From Datnioides undecimradiatus (lineage: Eukaryota; Chordata; Actinopteri; Lobotiformes; Datnioididae), in the NCBI GenBank assembly GCA_008933995.1, contig WARS01000029.1:22008879-22072878 (forward strand): a DNA stretch of 64,000 bases, given 5' to 3'. The position numbers and the translations under genes were made by a program. This document shows, in pieces, positions 1 through 11,351 of the stretch; within the stretch, counting starts at the first letter, position 1, and each line of letters opens with the position of its first letter. A model generated the notes under the pieces. The model did not search any database. It saw nothing but the letters and a program-made list of their open reading frames with translations, and was not told the DNA's origin.

Positions 1-199
1 CAAAAAAAGAGAGGGAGAGCGAGAGAGGGGGAAGGAAAAATTGGGCCAGCGGCAATTAAGTAGCCAAATTTCAGGGTTTGTTAAAGCTGAAGAAGTGTGT
101 TCGTGGGGGAGCAGGGGAGGAAGAGGAGGCAGGGCCTTGTTCTTCAGTCAAACAACAAAGGCTCCCCACCCTCTTTTGCATCTTCTTCATCTCTCCGGC
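1..199. other. Non-coding, purine-rich start of window
   Basis: The first 37 bases are almost pure A and G, followed by GGGGAGGA-type runs and then a pyrimidine-rich stretch. A 61-codon open frame crosses this DNA, but its composition follows the low-complexity sequence and it resembles no protein I know. I see no gene here. Confidence 0.5.
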
Positions 200-480
200 C
201 TGAAGATGCAGATCAAGACTAGGTAATTATCCTCTGATTGAGTATTCATAAACGATTATGCTATTGTTTTGTCTTTAATGATGCAAATTACGACTAATTA
301 CCTCACGTTAATGGACACCGAGAGTCTTTATGAGCTGTGGAATAGTGCAATTAGGCGACTGTTTATCTAACGGCGCCACGTGTAAATATTAGTGGAAGGT
401 GTCTATGTATAGTTAATGCACGCGCGTCCATTTGTCTTACTCATCAGCCGCGTGAGTTTGATGGATGTCTAAAAGGAAAA
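200..480. promoter_or_regulatory. Candidate developmental enhancer block (homeodomain/POU motifs)
   Basis: This stretch is free of simple repeats. It contains an exact POU octamer ATGCAAAT at 281-288, TAATTA at 295-300, further ATTA cores near 225, and a palindromic E-box CACGTG at 377-382. Known vertebrate enhancers near developmental genes often combine such sites. These motifs are common in AT-rich DNA, so the call is inference from local density and cannot be settled without cross-species alignment. Confidence 0.3.
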
Positions 481-1030
481 GGCCCGACTCTGTATTAAGG
501 GAACTAATTCCATTAGCAGCCGCATGAATAATACAGCCGCTTAAAGAAACAGGAGAGGACCCTCATGGAGGTTTTGCAAAGTTTTTAGAGTCCTTGAGAA
601 AAATCAAAACCTTTACTCTGAATCAATAAAGGCAAAAATTAAGTTGCTTCAGACTTTATGTAATAAATTTGCCGGGATCATTTGTTTCCTCGTTCCTCCC
701 GACAGATCTGTTGCCTGACTTGAATCGGTCTATTCCCTCTTTTTTCTTTGTTTCTGATGCTTGTCTCATCTGTCAAAAAGCCTCTCGCAGACTCCAGTGA
801 ATCATGTCGCAATTTGCTGCTGGCACTTTCATCATTAAAACTTTTGTACCACCCCGCGATCCTACAACTTTCCCCCAGATAAGACTTTCTTGAGCGTGTG
901 TGAATAGAAAATTAGCTCAGTAACAACTGAACGGGGAGAAGAAGACGAGGCAGGGCCATTATTCTGAAGGCTGCAGGAGCCAAACACAAACCTATTGCTG
1001 GAATACATAAAACAACTCGCCCTGACTGCT
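481..1030. other. Non-coding, single-copy-looking DNA
   Basis: No plausible coding frame and no recognised repeat. The part from about 541 to 690 has mixed, non-repetitive composition with AATCAATAAA-type motifs and could be an extension of the regulatory block upstream, but nothing specific can be assigned. Confidence 0.4.
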
Positions 1031-1190
1031 GAGAAATGAGATGAGGACGTTTCAGCCCATAGTGCGGGCTAAATTAATTAATGATGGCACCAGAATTAGC
1101 AGCTTCTGCTCTGCTTTGCATACAGATTGTGCTGTTTCAGCCGCGCGAGCTTTATCTCCTGATGGAAGCATAAATCTCCCGGGGACGCGA
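1031..1190. promoter_or_regulatory. Candidate regulatory block around TTAATTAATGATGG
   Basis: A run of overlapping homeodomain-type cores (TTAATTAATGATGG, about 1073-1086) is followed by TTTGCATA and TTTATC-type motifs in repeat-free DNA. A 108-codon minus-strand frame overlaps it, but that frame has no recognisable domain and no splice context. A regulatory reading is possible; conservation is untested. Confidence 0.25.
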
Positions 1191-4100
1191 GTTGATTCAA
1201 GGTAGCCCCGTGTCTCATTTCCTGCTTTATAGCACGAGTTCACCGCTGGAAGTGGCCGATCACCAGTCTGGACAAGAGAGCAAGGCAAGAAAGACGAAAT
1301 AAACCGGGGAGAGGACGACTTCCCATCCACCTTTTTTATGCGATTAAGAGAAATTAATCCGCAGTTAACGACAGACATTTATCAATATGACATACTGTAT
1401 CACTAACGTAATGCTTAAAGGGCCTGCGAGCATCAATAATTGTTTTCTGCTGTCAGTTTCGCTAATTTATGCGTTCAGCTCCCGGGCCACAAACACTTTC
1501 TCACACCGCCGTTCAAAGACTCCACCCTAAAATAACTGAGTAGGCGTGAGGAGCTGTTGAGTTTCCGCCAACGGGACATTATTGAGCAGAGCTTGAAATC
1601 CGGCTCCATTAAACTGACTTTTTTTTTTTTTTTTTTTCTTCGTCCCCCACAGGAGACGCCGGAAAAATCAAGCATTTCGAAAAAAAAACAAAAAAAAAGA
1701 AAAGGAAAACCTTTTTTCCGCCCGTTCGTCACAATGCGGTGGAGTCCTCCCTCGTAATGGAGGTCACGCAGAAGAATGAAGAGCTCAGAGCCGTTAACTG
1801 TGTTGAAACTCCTGCTCCGGCTCATTAAAAATAGATAAATGTATGTTCGCATATTGTGAAATGTTTCGCACGGTCTAATCTCGAGTTCAATAGCCTTCGG
1901 CTGCTTGTATTAACAAGGGGAATTGCATACAATGAATGGGGCCTATTGTTATTTTGAATTGTTGTCTTAGTGCGTTCATTCAGCAACATTTGCATCCAGA
2001 CTGAACAGGAGCTTATGTGTGCGCGTGCTGTATGTTCACATACGTGTGTTTGTATCCAGTCATCCAGGAGGACCCAGTTCTCGCTTTACTGCGTCTTTGG
2101 GAAACACACAAAAAAAGCCACTGCGTGTAAGAGCGGGGGCGTAAAAATCTGGGTGAAAACCGCTTTAAACTGAGCTGAAACTTTGAAATGTTCCTTTTCT
2201 TTCTGGGGAAAAATTGATAAAAATAAAAAAATATTAAAAAATACATCAAACTTGCCAATGTGTCCCAGTTTAGCTGCAGCACTCATGCTAAAACTTATGC
2301 AAACTTTAAAGTGGGAGATAAACTGATATTTGACTACAGTACATCTGCAACTTTAGGAGACTAAGTTTAAGAAATGACATTTCAAAAATAAAAGTATAAG
2401 TGACTAAAGCAGTGGTTGGTGAGATCTGAGAGCGTGCCGTTGAATATCACAGCGTTTAGGATGAAGGTCATTGTTGTCATTGTTCATTTGAAGTAAGAAA
2501 TCACTTATAAAACAATTAAATGAACACAATACTTTGAATAATAATAATAATGTCCCCAACCATTTGCACGTACATACCGCTAAAACATGGTGATCAAGCG
2601 CTTTGACTGATCAGTCACTCAAAAAACTGTGTCAGCCGCAGCAAATTTCATCTTTAAACAGTTTCTTAATTGGAAAATTGTGATGTTTTTGTTGTTTTTA
2701 AATCACAGTTTAATACCAGCGATTATGGGATGTGACTGTTTCAAACGTATCACACTCCCCCCATGGCTGGTGACGCCTCCTATGAACGTATCAGGTGGTA
2801 TCCATCATCACCTGAGCTCGAGCCACGTGAGCGTCTTGATGTGCATTTATTTACAGATCGACCCCCCCAAAAAAACTGTTTTTATGTTATTTTCAATTAT
2901 TTTAACTTTTGATTATAGCTCCGTTCAGTTCCTGCACCAGTGCAGCAGAAACTCCAGCCAGTCACTTCCTCCACTGACATGCATCACTGATATCGCTAAT
3001 CAGTCATTATGCTGCGCTACATCTTAGCTGAATATCGTGTATCGACGGAAAACGCCGCTCTGCAGCTTCAGTGTGACTTCGGTGGGTTCGTGCGTTAGCT
3101 TTCAAACATCTGTCCAACTCTTTGTACCCCCCCCCCGAAGTACACTTACTTAAAGCCAGCCCCAGTTAGTGTTTGCCAGTATCTCCCTACGACTGCCTGC
3201 GCCCAAAGAAAGGAAATCCTGCAGGGAGAGTGCTTTGCATTAAACATCGCTCTTAACATAAACAGATGTAAGCTTCCCTCACATGCCTTCCCAGGTAACC
3301 ATGACGATGACGGTGCTTGCGTCGCGTATCTACGACGCGGCGTCTGGTGTTTTCTGTTCGGGCAGCAATCGAGGGGCTAGCTATGAATAAGTCAGGAGCA
3401 TGAGTCTTTCTTTCTCTTCCCTCCACACGCTGCCCAGAGTGAGCACTGCAGCAGCAGCAGCTGTCTCGGAGGATGAAAACGTCGGGGCGAGCGGTCCCCT
3501 CCACATCTTTCAGCGCTCCACTCGGGCTAAATTACATGTCGTTGCAGCCCAATTTCATCACAGCCACTTGTTTTGTCTCCTTTTGATTTGTTTATTTGCC
3601 AGGCTGTTATGGCCTCACGTAAAACAATATGAATTTTGCAGAGGGGCCACGTTGCTTCCAGTGCTTTCCCACAGCATCTGAAGACGGCAGCTTTGCTTTT
3701 TTTTCTTCCCCTTTGTCACTTGCGCTGCCGAAGACCCTCGTTTTCAAGGGCACGGCATCCTTGTGCTGCTATTAATAGCCAAAGTGTGCACACCGGAGGG
3801 AGAAGCGGCAGCGTGCGCGCGTGTGTGCGTTTGTGGATGAGTGTGCGCTTTGGGGGCTGGTTTGATGTTTCAGTTGATGGGTCATTTAAGGAAAAGAAGC
3901 AAAAATAGAGAATATTCAATTATTAGAACAGACTTGACACCCTGCTGCGTTAGAACAAACATAACACGCAGTGAGACATCCAACTTTCACCTCGCTATTA
4001 TGGCAAACACTGGGATCATTCCTAGTTTGACAAATTAGCTGTTTGCTGCTGACAGTGGATTGACGGGTGGGCGGCTGCTGCGCAGAGCGACCTGTTTAAG

Positions 4101-4770
4101 TTCTGCGCCGAACGTCGCCCTCCGTCACCACTCACATGTTGAGCGCCTGCTTGTCCTGTTCTTCCCAGAATGCCATCCTGCAGGTCGGCCCTTATTTTGC
4201 ACCGCATTGTTTGGCGCCTTCTCAAAAAAAAAAAAAAAAGAAAAAGCTGCATGTGCTAGTTGCAGAATGTGACACGCGGAGCCTAATGGCATGCATCAAT
4301 GACATGCCAGCAGGAGAGCGAGAGGCTTCCTTCCTTCCTGCCAAGCTTTGCTAAAGTTGGAGTCTCACCCCGAACAACAGACCAGAATAAGTCCTCAGAT
4401 AGGGATTAGTATGAGAGCGAAGCACAATGGGGGAAAACACAGATAAACAAACACTTTCTGTTGGATTTGGTTTAGACTCTGTTGGGCACACAGGATAAAA
4501 AACACATGCAAATACCCGCGCATGCACGATTACATTCACACACGCACGCACACAATTACATGCCCTGTTCACAACACACGTGTCGGGTGATGGCTGCGCC
4601 GAAGCCGAAATGTTTATGAATGCGCAGGGGTTTATGTGTTTCCACTGTTTTGTTTTGCTGAAACCGGTAAATTGGCCCACCTTCAGGTGTTCGCCGATCT
4701 CCGCGGGCTGTGTAATAACGCAGAAAAGGCTCAGCGCTGCTCTCTGCACAATCGTTGCGGAAAACATGCG
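1191..4770. other. Non-coding stretch with homopolymer tracts
   Basis: It holds a T19 tract at 1619-1637, an A-rich tract just after it, short (ATA)n near 2540, a C10 run near 3127 and an A15 tract near 4225. The largest open frame (132 codons, from 2629) has no recognisable domain, and its amino-acid mix follows local composition. I recognise no gene or transposon. Confidence 0.45.
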
Positions 4771-5110
4771 CGCGCTTGATTGACAGAGCTTGTTAGAGGG
4801 CTCTTATTTTTCCAATCAGCAAAGTAATTATAAAGGCAGCCTCTTGGGTTCCCCCCATGTAATCTGGTCACAGTGGCTAGATCACCCCCTGATAGGAGAG
4901 TGATTGCCGAACTCCCTCGGATACGCCGGCTATAAGCTTGCTAACGCTCGCCCCGCTGTCTCCATTAATGAAAATATCCCAAATGCTCCAAAACATGTTC
5001 TTCCAGCCATTTATGTATACACTGTTGTTTTAACAAGCTGCAGGAGGCAGAGGAATAATGTAAACACCTTATGGAAAATGATAAACCCCCAAGGTAACAT
5101 ACTTACAGAC
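4771..5110. promoter_or_regulatory. Candidate enhancer with exact PBX-PREP/MEIS composite site
   Basis: TGATTGACAG at 4777-4786 exactly matches the composite PBX with PREP/MEIS consensus known from HOX-regulated enhancers. Nearby are CCAATCA, AGTAATTATAAAGG and CATTAATGAAAATATCC in repeat-free DNA. The ten-base match is seen directly. That the block is an enhancer is inferred from the composite site and the motif-rich setting. Confidence 0.4.
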
Positions 5111-5645
5111 AGGAGGTGCTACAGGAGGGTCACGTTAGGCTGCATACCAATTACTGTTACAGCACTCGTCAGCGATCAGGCTGTCGGCGCTTTGATTCGT
5201 GCTTTCAAAGACACATGAAATAATTGGATCGTTACCTAAAATGACCCGCCATCGTAGAGATATCTGGCATTCCTGAGCTAACGTTATTTGTGATTGGAGT
5301 ATTTTAATCTGACGTCGCGTCGAGCGAGCCGTGATCCGGAACGGCGTCGCAAAAGCTCGCTAGCGGATCTAAAGATGGGTCGGTCCTGCTGGTGATGGCG
5401 CGACGTGGCTTGGTCCATCCATCCGTTTCGTCTCCTCAGTCTGCATGCGAATAAAGCGCAACTTTGCACTTTCATATGTGCAGCGCACGCACGCAAAGTC
5501 CAGTCTGCATGCAGTTCATACCGCTTGCTGTGAGAATAGATGCGTCCAAACTCACGGCTAAAGACATTTCGGGTGACGTGACGTCGACAAAGTCAAGACT
5601 TTCACCTGGGAGACCAGTGTTTGTGTCCCATGGGAGGCCAAATGT
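5111..5645. other. Non-coding DNA, nothing recognised
   Basis: Mixed composition with several CpG dinucleotides between 5315 and 5420. No domain, repeat or RNA gene is recognisable on either strand. Confidence 0.4.
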
Positions 5646-5648
5646 CAA

Positions 5649-5696
5649 ATAGATAGATAGATAGATGGACAGACGGCTGGATAGATGGACCTTCTA
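5649..5696. repeat. (GATA)n-type microsatellite, imperfect
   Basis: AGAT units repeat about four times at 5649-5666 and decay into GGACAGACGG and GGATAGATGG copies. It is a short tetranucleotide array with no sign of function. Confidence 0.8.
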
Positions 5697-7380
5697 CCAA
5701 TCTGTATTGTCATCACTCTTCTGATCTCCAGTTTTATTAACGCCTGAACACTGATATGTTTGGGTTCCCTCTGATTGCCCTTTTTGGTCAAATATCAACT
5801 CGTTATCATTCAACATTATCAACTAGTCTGGCATTTATCCTGACAAAGCGTTTTGCTACCCCAGCAGAGAGATTCTTGCACTTTCAAACATTTCCACGCG
5901 CACGCATGGATGATGCATATAGATATATTAATCAAAGCGCGGGTCGTGATGCGGCGTGAAGCATGGCGGATAGCTTTCTCATCGCGGGTGAGATTGGTGC
6001 TGGGGCAGAAAAAGCTGAGCTGTGTGAAGCCAAATTGTCACGTTTGCGACGGTAATGCTGACCAAAGCAAAGTGACGGCGCAGCCAGCTCGGGCTGGAGC
6101 TCCTGCAACCTCTTAAGATGCTGGAAACGTTCGGGCCGCCGCGAGCGCTCCGCTGATCATAATGCACCGAGGGAAACTTGCTTTTAAAACAGCTGTCAAA
6201 AGGTGCTAGAATGGGATCTTACTATGTTTTTGAAGGTGCAAGGTGTCTGACAGCCAAGGAGTTGGATGTGTTTTTAATTGGATGTAGAGAGAGGCATGGC
6301 AGCACAGTTCCTGACTCAGGATGTGACCAAATGGATGAATACTGCTTTTTGTTCTGCGGCTGATCAGTATGCCGGTGCGACTTGCTTTTAAACCATTTTA
6401 AAAGGCTATTGTGTCACCCCCGTGCTCGTCTCCTCGTCGCTGATGGAGTGCAGATGATGCTTGAGAGCGTAAGCCCCCTTAAGCTGCAGTGATTGGACCT
6501 ATCATGCTCTGCGAAATGCACGAGGTGACGCCCGTAATGCTAATCTTCGTCGCCACCTTTAATGACACCACTCACTTAGCCACAGGTCTATTGTCGAAGC
6601 TGCGTCGCCGCTCCGAAAATGGGAAAAAAAAAAACAAAACACTGATTTCCCCGCAGTCTTTCAAATTGGACAAAATCCCAGAAAACACGCTGACACCATT
6701 CACTCGCTGTTTTCGCTGTTGACCCGGGAAGCAGCCGAGGAAGACAAATGAGGCCACGGTTATCAATTCTGCATGCTGAGTTCAGAGGGAGAAACAACGG
6801 CGGGGCTGTGCGATATTAATGCACACGTCATGGCGACGGGGGGGGGGACCACGACGATAAACATTGAAATTCTCTCAGATGCATCAAAGCTGGTGCGTAA
6901 TGAACCCCTGTATCTTTAGGGCACGGAGACATATACTGTACGCCTCTAATGTGATATTTCCCATTTCAGCGAGAGCATTCAAATCATATTTCATCCGCGA
7001 CACCTCCCGCATTCAGCACCGAGTCCGGCCGACTCCCGGGGGGGGCGGTGGCCGATGTTTGCGCAGCGGCAGCCCTCATCAAGCGAGCCGGCGGACAACG
7101 CGGGTTGGCCCGCTCGACGCAGACACGGGCGCGCCCACACGCACATAAAACCTCGGCGCTGACGCCGTTCTCAGGGCGACCGTTTGATCCCTTCAGGATG
7201 TATGGAAATTAAAGAGGTTCATAGGTTGGTGTAGCAATTACCAGGGACCTGCAGTTGCTTTCTCGCAGTGGCTTCTGAGCAGCGAAATGGATTCTAAACG
7301 TGTTGGCCTTTCTCCACGCTCACCGGCCTGTGGTAAATTATGTCCCGAGGAAGTGTTTTAATAACAGCTTTTTTTTTATG
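5697..7380. other. Non-coding DNA with possible regulatory patch at 6370-6600
   Basis: No gene is recognised. The segment 6370-6600 is repeat-free and holds TTAAGCTGCAGTGATTGG, GTAATGCTAATC and CTTTAATGACACC motifs, which looks like constrained non-coding DNA but is unproven. A G10 run sits at 6838-6847 and a CpG-rich patch near 7020-7140. Confidence 0.35.
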
Positions 7381-7386
7381 TTTTAC

Positions 7387-7407
7387 TTTTTTTTTTTTTT
7401 TTTTTTT
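7387..7407. repeat. Poly-T tract
   Basis: A run of 21 T residues, preceded by a second T-rich stretch at about 7370. No SINE or LINE body is recognisable next to it, so it is listed as a simple homopolymer. Confidence 0.85.
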
Positions 7408-10400
7408 CCCTTCCCCGAGTTTACACCACGCCGCATAAGAAGCAGCGAGATGAATAAGTACCCCGCCACCTGGGTTCTGGGTCATTCTGGTTAATAGGCT
7501 GTGATATAGTCACTGCATGACTGCGGTAGTGGATTCTGGTGGGAGGAGAGCCGCGTTACCGATTACCCCTCCAAACATCTCGGTCTGCCTCGTTACTCCA
7601 GTGGAGACGCGCTCAGAAGCACAATGCGCACATCCACCCGAATCTACAAAAGACATTTAATTAGTTAATTGTTGTTAATTATAAAATGTATTTGTTGCGT
7701 TAATATACATTTCTAATATTCACATTTAACCGTTTTGTTTAAAACGTTTCCTGTATTCAAAATGCTTTCATTTGTTTCATTAATAATCTCAGAAGTTACC
7801 ATTTCAACACTTGTAAAAGTCTCCTCCTCTTGCCCCGACCGCCTTCCCACCGGACGCCGCTGTCTTCCATCTCCATTAGGCCGCCGACTCCGAAAACAAC
7901 ACCCCTGTATTATTTAGATTTCTCACAAACCTGCACCCTCCGCTGTCATTTCCGCGTCGGTGGGAGGGCTAGCGCAGGCCGAGCGGTAACTCATCGTATA
8001 TGTTCTTCGCAAAATGATAACCATCAACTATCTTCCTCTGATGCATAAGCTCCCTGCTGCTCCTATGGCTGTATTTTGTTTTATAGCATTATATTACAGT
8101 GGCTGCCGACAGCCGGGAGTAATGCAATCAATTCGTCTCGCTCCTCTCGGGCAGGGGAGAGGAGCTTCTGTCTTCCTCGGTCTCTCTTTTCTATGTTTTC
8201 CTCTCTTTCTGTTCCCTCAGACTTGAAGTAAGATGAGTTCTGACTTGCACAGTTGCCGCAAATATGAATTCCTAATCAATTTCCCGCCACGTCAACGCTA
8301 CTCTGCAAACTGTTATAACGTCTCAGCAGGATGCTGCGGCTTCGGGAGGGAACGTTTGGCAACTTATCACGACGGTTTCCACATCCGAAAACGGGAAAAT
8401 AATGAGAGAATAATTACTTTCTTCTGATAAGTCCTCATCACGCAGGACTGGCCCGTCTGCGCTTGTTTAACAGTATCAAACGCTGCGTCTCTGCTCTACA
8501 TCCATTGATATTTTCACGCTGTTGGTGGGGAACCAGCAGTGAAAACTCTTTAATATGTTTTATCAGGATGACAAGTTACACTTTGCAAGTCTTCAAGTGT
8601 CTCTACATGAGGCGCAAACGCTTTCCCGGCTGTCTGTTTGCATTACGAATAGCCAATTTGTAAAACCTACAACAATTACTACTGTAAATACCAACAGTGG
8701 TGTTTTATTTCCTCTATTACTCTCCTCCACTGGATCTGCCCTATAGGGAACATAACCACATCCGCTGCTAAAGCAAATATCCTTAATTTAAATTGCATTT
8801 TCTGCGACATCTCTCTTCATTATCGCGTCCCTCCGCCGCTGTAAATGGCTTGAAATTATATTGCGATCCCAACGTGAGTCCGTCTGCGCGGCGACGCCGT
8901 AAAACACGAACGACAGAGTCTCCCGGACCACCTGTGGAGAGCACGGGCATTGAGGTATTCTGCATATTCTGCATATTAATGGCAAAACGTTTGTTGTTTT
9001 CAGAAAACATCTAAAGCTCCTTAATGCATTAAAGGACAACCCTGGTATTTAAGAGCCCCCATAGGTTTCTATATGAATAAAAAAAAGATTAACTAAAGTG
9101 AGAGGAATGACTAAAGTGGACTGTAACTACAGTTTTCCTGTGATATTGCTCCGCTGGCGGCCAGGAGTTAATGGCTAAGTGCCGTTTTGTGCGGTTGTCA
9201 CCCTCAAATCATCATGATTGGCTGAATACGCCCCCGATTTGTTTAAATGAGTCATTAGAATAATATATTTAACGTTTAACGTGAAGAAACGGGCTTAGAC
9301 CAGAACCTGTGAATGGAGATGGACGTTGTCTAACTGTGGTCTACGCTATACTCAAGTCAATTTCACTATCGACTATCGGTGATACACTGACTACAGACAG
9401 TACTTCATTCAACAACACTTGAGCCTGGACTATCCCTTTAACAGTACTTTAATTCACTGTTATACATTTAGCATGTCTGCGGACGATCACGGCACCAGGA
9501 TGGTGGATCTAGACTCAGATATAATAAAAATAAATGATCAAAAGCTCAACAAGTGCATATTAATGGGCATGTTCATAAAGTTCCTAGATTACAGGTCATT
9601 ATTAGTGATTTTTATTAGTTTCTGGATGACAAGGTTCCTCAATAGCAGAGTGAATTAAGATATATGACTGTGCATCTCTCCCTTATAAGGCGATACGTAT
9701 CTAGATACACAGGCTACGATAGGATTCAGCGACAATGCTTTTATTTTGGAAGGATTCGATACAGCTCTTGATTTCATGTTGACGTTGTTGTTGACCTCAT
9801 GTTGTGTTTATTAATTAAACAGGCGCAGTCAGTTACAGACAGGCTTCGGTCCAGCTCTCCGTCCTTCTTGTAGAATCCAGATCCAAACCTTTGATCTGAG
9901 GTTCGGCGCTGCGCCCTAACATGTTGTCGGACATGTTGCTTTTGTGTTTGCCTAGCAACGCTACGTCAACGCTACTAGTGTCTCGCACTGACCTCTGATT
10001 CACACCTTTAAGATCGGGCCATCCAACGGTTCACAGTACATTTAGATCGATATGCGTGTCGCCGTGTCGTGTCTTTAACGTTTTTGACTTATGCTTCCAG
10101 AGGAACACAAATAACCAGGCTAAGACCTCAAACATGTCATTTTTAGCTGCATCTCCTCTCATCTCACCTCTCATCAGCCCAATAACCATATTTCTGCCCA
10201 CAAGAATCCTTGTGGAGCACGTCCACTCGAAACCTGCCGTGGTTTGTTTTCAATCCATTGTCCGCTGAAGGATCACTGGAGCCAATGGAAATAATTGCAG
10301 TCCTCAGATGTTACCCTTTAGAGCCCATGCTGCACACCGTAAAGTCTTCCTACAAGAGGTCTCAGAAGAGACTGTCACATGCTAAAGGCAACTCGGAGCA

Positions 10401-10735
10401 GGTTATACAGGGAGAGCAAGGCAGGAGGACGCGACAAAGCATTCGGCATTCGGCGAATTAGAATACGAGAAATAAAACAGACTAAAGCAACAAAAACATA
10501 AAAATTAATCATAGATAAAAGAGTAAAAGTTGCAGCTCCAGTGTAACGACCGGAGAGGAATAAATAGAAAACAATAACCCTCAAATTAACGAGAGAAACA
10601 AAAGAGCAGTGGGGAAAATGAATCAATCAAAACACGGGAAAACAAGAGCGCTTTTAATTTGAGTCCGACGAAGCCGCTGAACGAGCTGCAAAAAATAAAT
10701 AAAACGGGATGGGAACATTAAATGCACCGTACTTG
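7408..10735. other. Non-coding DNA, no gene recognised
   Basis: Single-copy-looking DNA. Around 9010-9300 the sequence has the feel of an old dispersed repeat (AAAGGACAACCCTGG, then CGGCCAGGAG and TCATGATTGGCTG), but no boundaries can be set. The open frames in this stretch are short and show no domains. Confidence 0.35.
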
Positions 10736-11050
10736 AGGCTTTTTAGCGGGACGGCCTTTTGAGCCGGCGACGTACACTCGAGGGGCGATCCATACGATCG
10801 GACAACAGAGCTGCCCCCGCCCCCGTGGTCCTTTCAGACCCGCGTAAAGCGCCGCCCGCCACCTTGAAACCGTTGACGCCTCCGTGAACCGCGCCGCTTT
10901 GATCAGGGTCACTGGAGCCGCTTCCCACCCGTGTACTTACCGGCCATCGTCGAATCATCGATAACTCCTTCGCCACTCCAAATTGGTTCCACTGAACTGA
11001 GCGTTTGATGATGTTGCAGCCGGTGCAGCGGCCGTGCCCTGCAGCTTTTC
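10736..11050. other. CpG-rich patch
   Basis: About 300 bp with many CpG dinucleotides and high GC, standing out from AT-richer flanks. On the minus strand the sequence ATGGCCG is followed directly by a perfect donor-like GTAAGTAC (near 10,939-10,951), so a first exon reading leftwards is conceivable. No protein homology is visible in any frame and no acceptor partner can be named. A CpG-island-like promoter is one option; chance GC enrichment is the other. Confidence 0.3.
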
Positions 11051-11157
11051 ATATTCCCTCACAAATATTTGTCTATTTTTCAATTTGCCAAGAGATTTTC
11101 TGCAAGCCGTGGCCCAGAGCAAACCTTTTGACATTTGCCAGGATTGCCAGATGGCTT

Positions 11158-11207
11158 GTGCATGTGTGTGTGTGTGTGTGTGTGGGTATGTGGCATCAGG
11201 CTGTGTA

Positions 11208-11240
<33 letters not shown>
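11158..11240. repeat. Compound (GT)n microsatellite
   Basis: Two GT runs, about 11,165-11,184 and 11,211-11,240, are separated by GGTATGTGGCATCAGGCTGTGTATGC in broken form. Long threonine-histidine or cysteine-valine frames across this DNA are translated repeat, not genes. Confidence 0.9.
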
Positions 11241-11242
<2 letters not shown>

Positions 11243-11317
11243 ATACACCGCCTTGCATGCGTGCACACATTAATAACCTGATATTAAGGGACGTATTAAT
11301 TAAAAACACTTGGAACG

Positions 11318-11351
11318 TGTTGAATGTCATTTGTGGAAATGACATTCAACA
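11318..11351. repeat. Perfect 15-bp inverted repeat with 4-base loop
   Basis: TGTTGAATGTCATTT is followed by the loop GTGG and then its exact reverse complement ending at 11,351. Two further pairs outside a single mismatch extend it slightly. The stem is too short for a canonical microRNA precursor. No transposon terminal repeat is recognised around it. Confidence 0.85.

Noticed and set aside
9010-9480. Possible old dispersed repeat with AAAGGACAACCCTGG
   Set aside because: It feels familiar, but neither termini nor a second copy could be found in the window.
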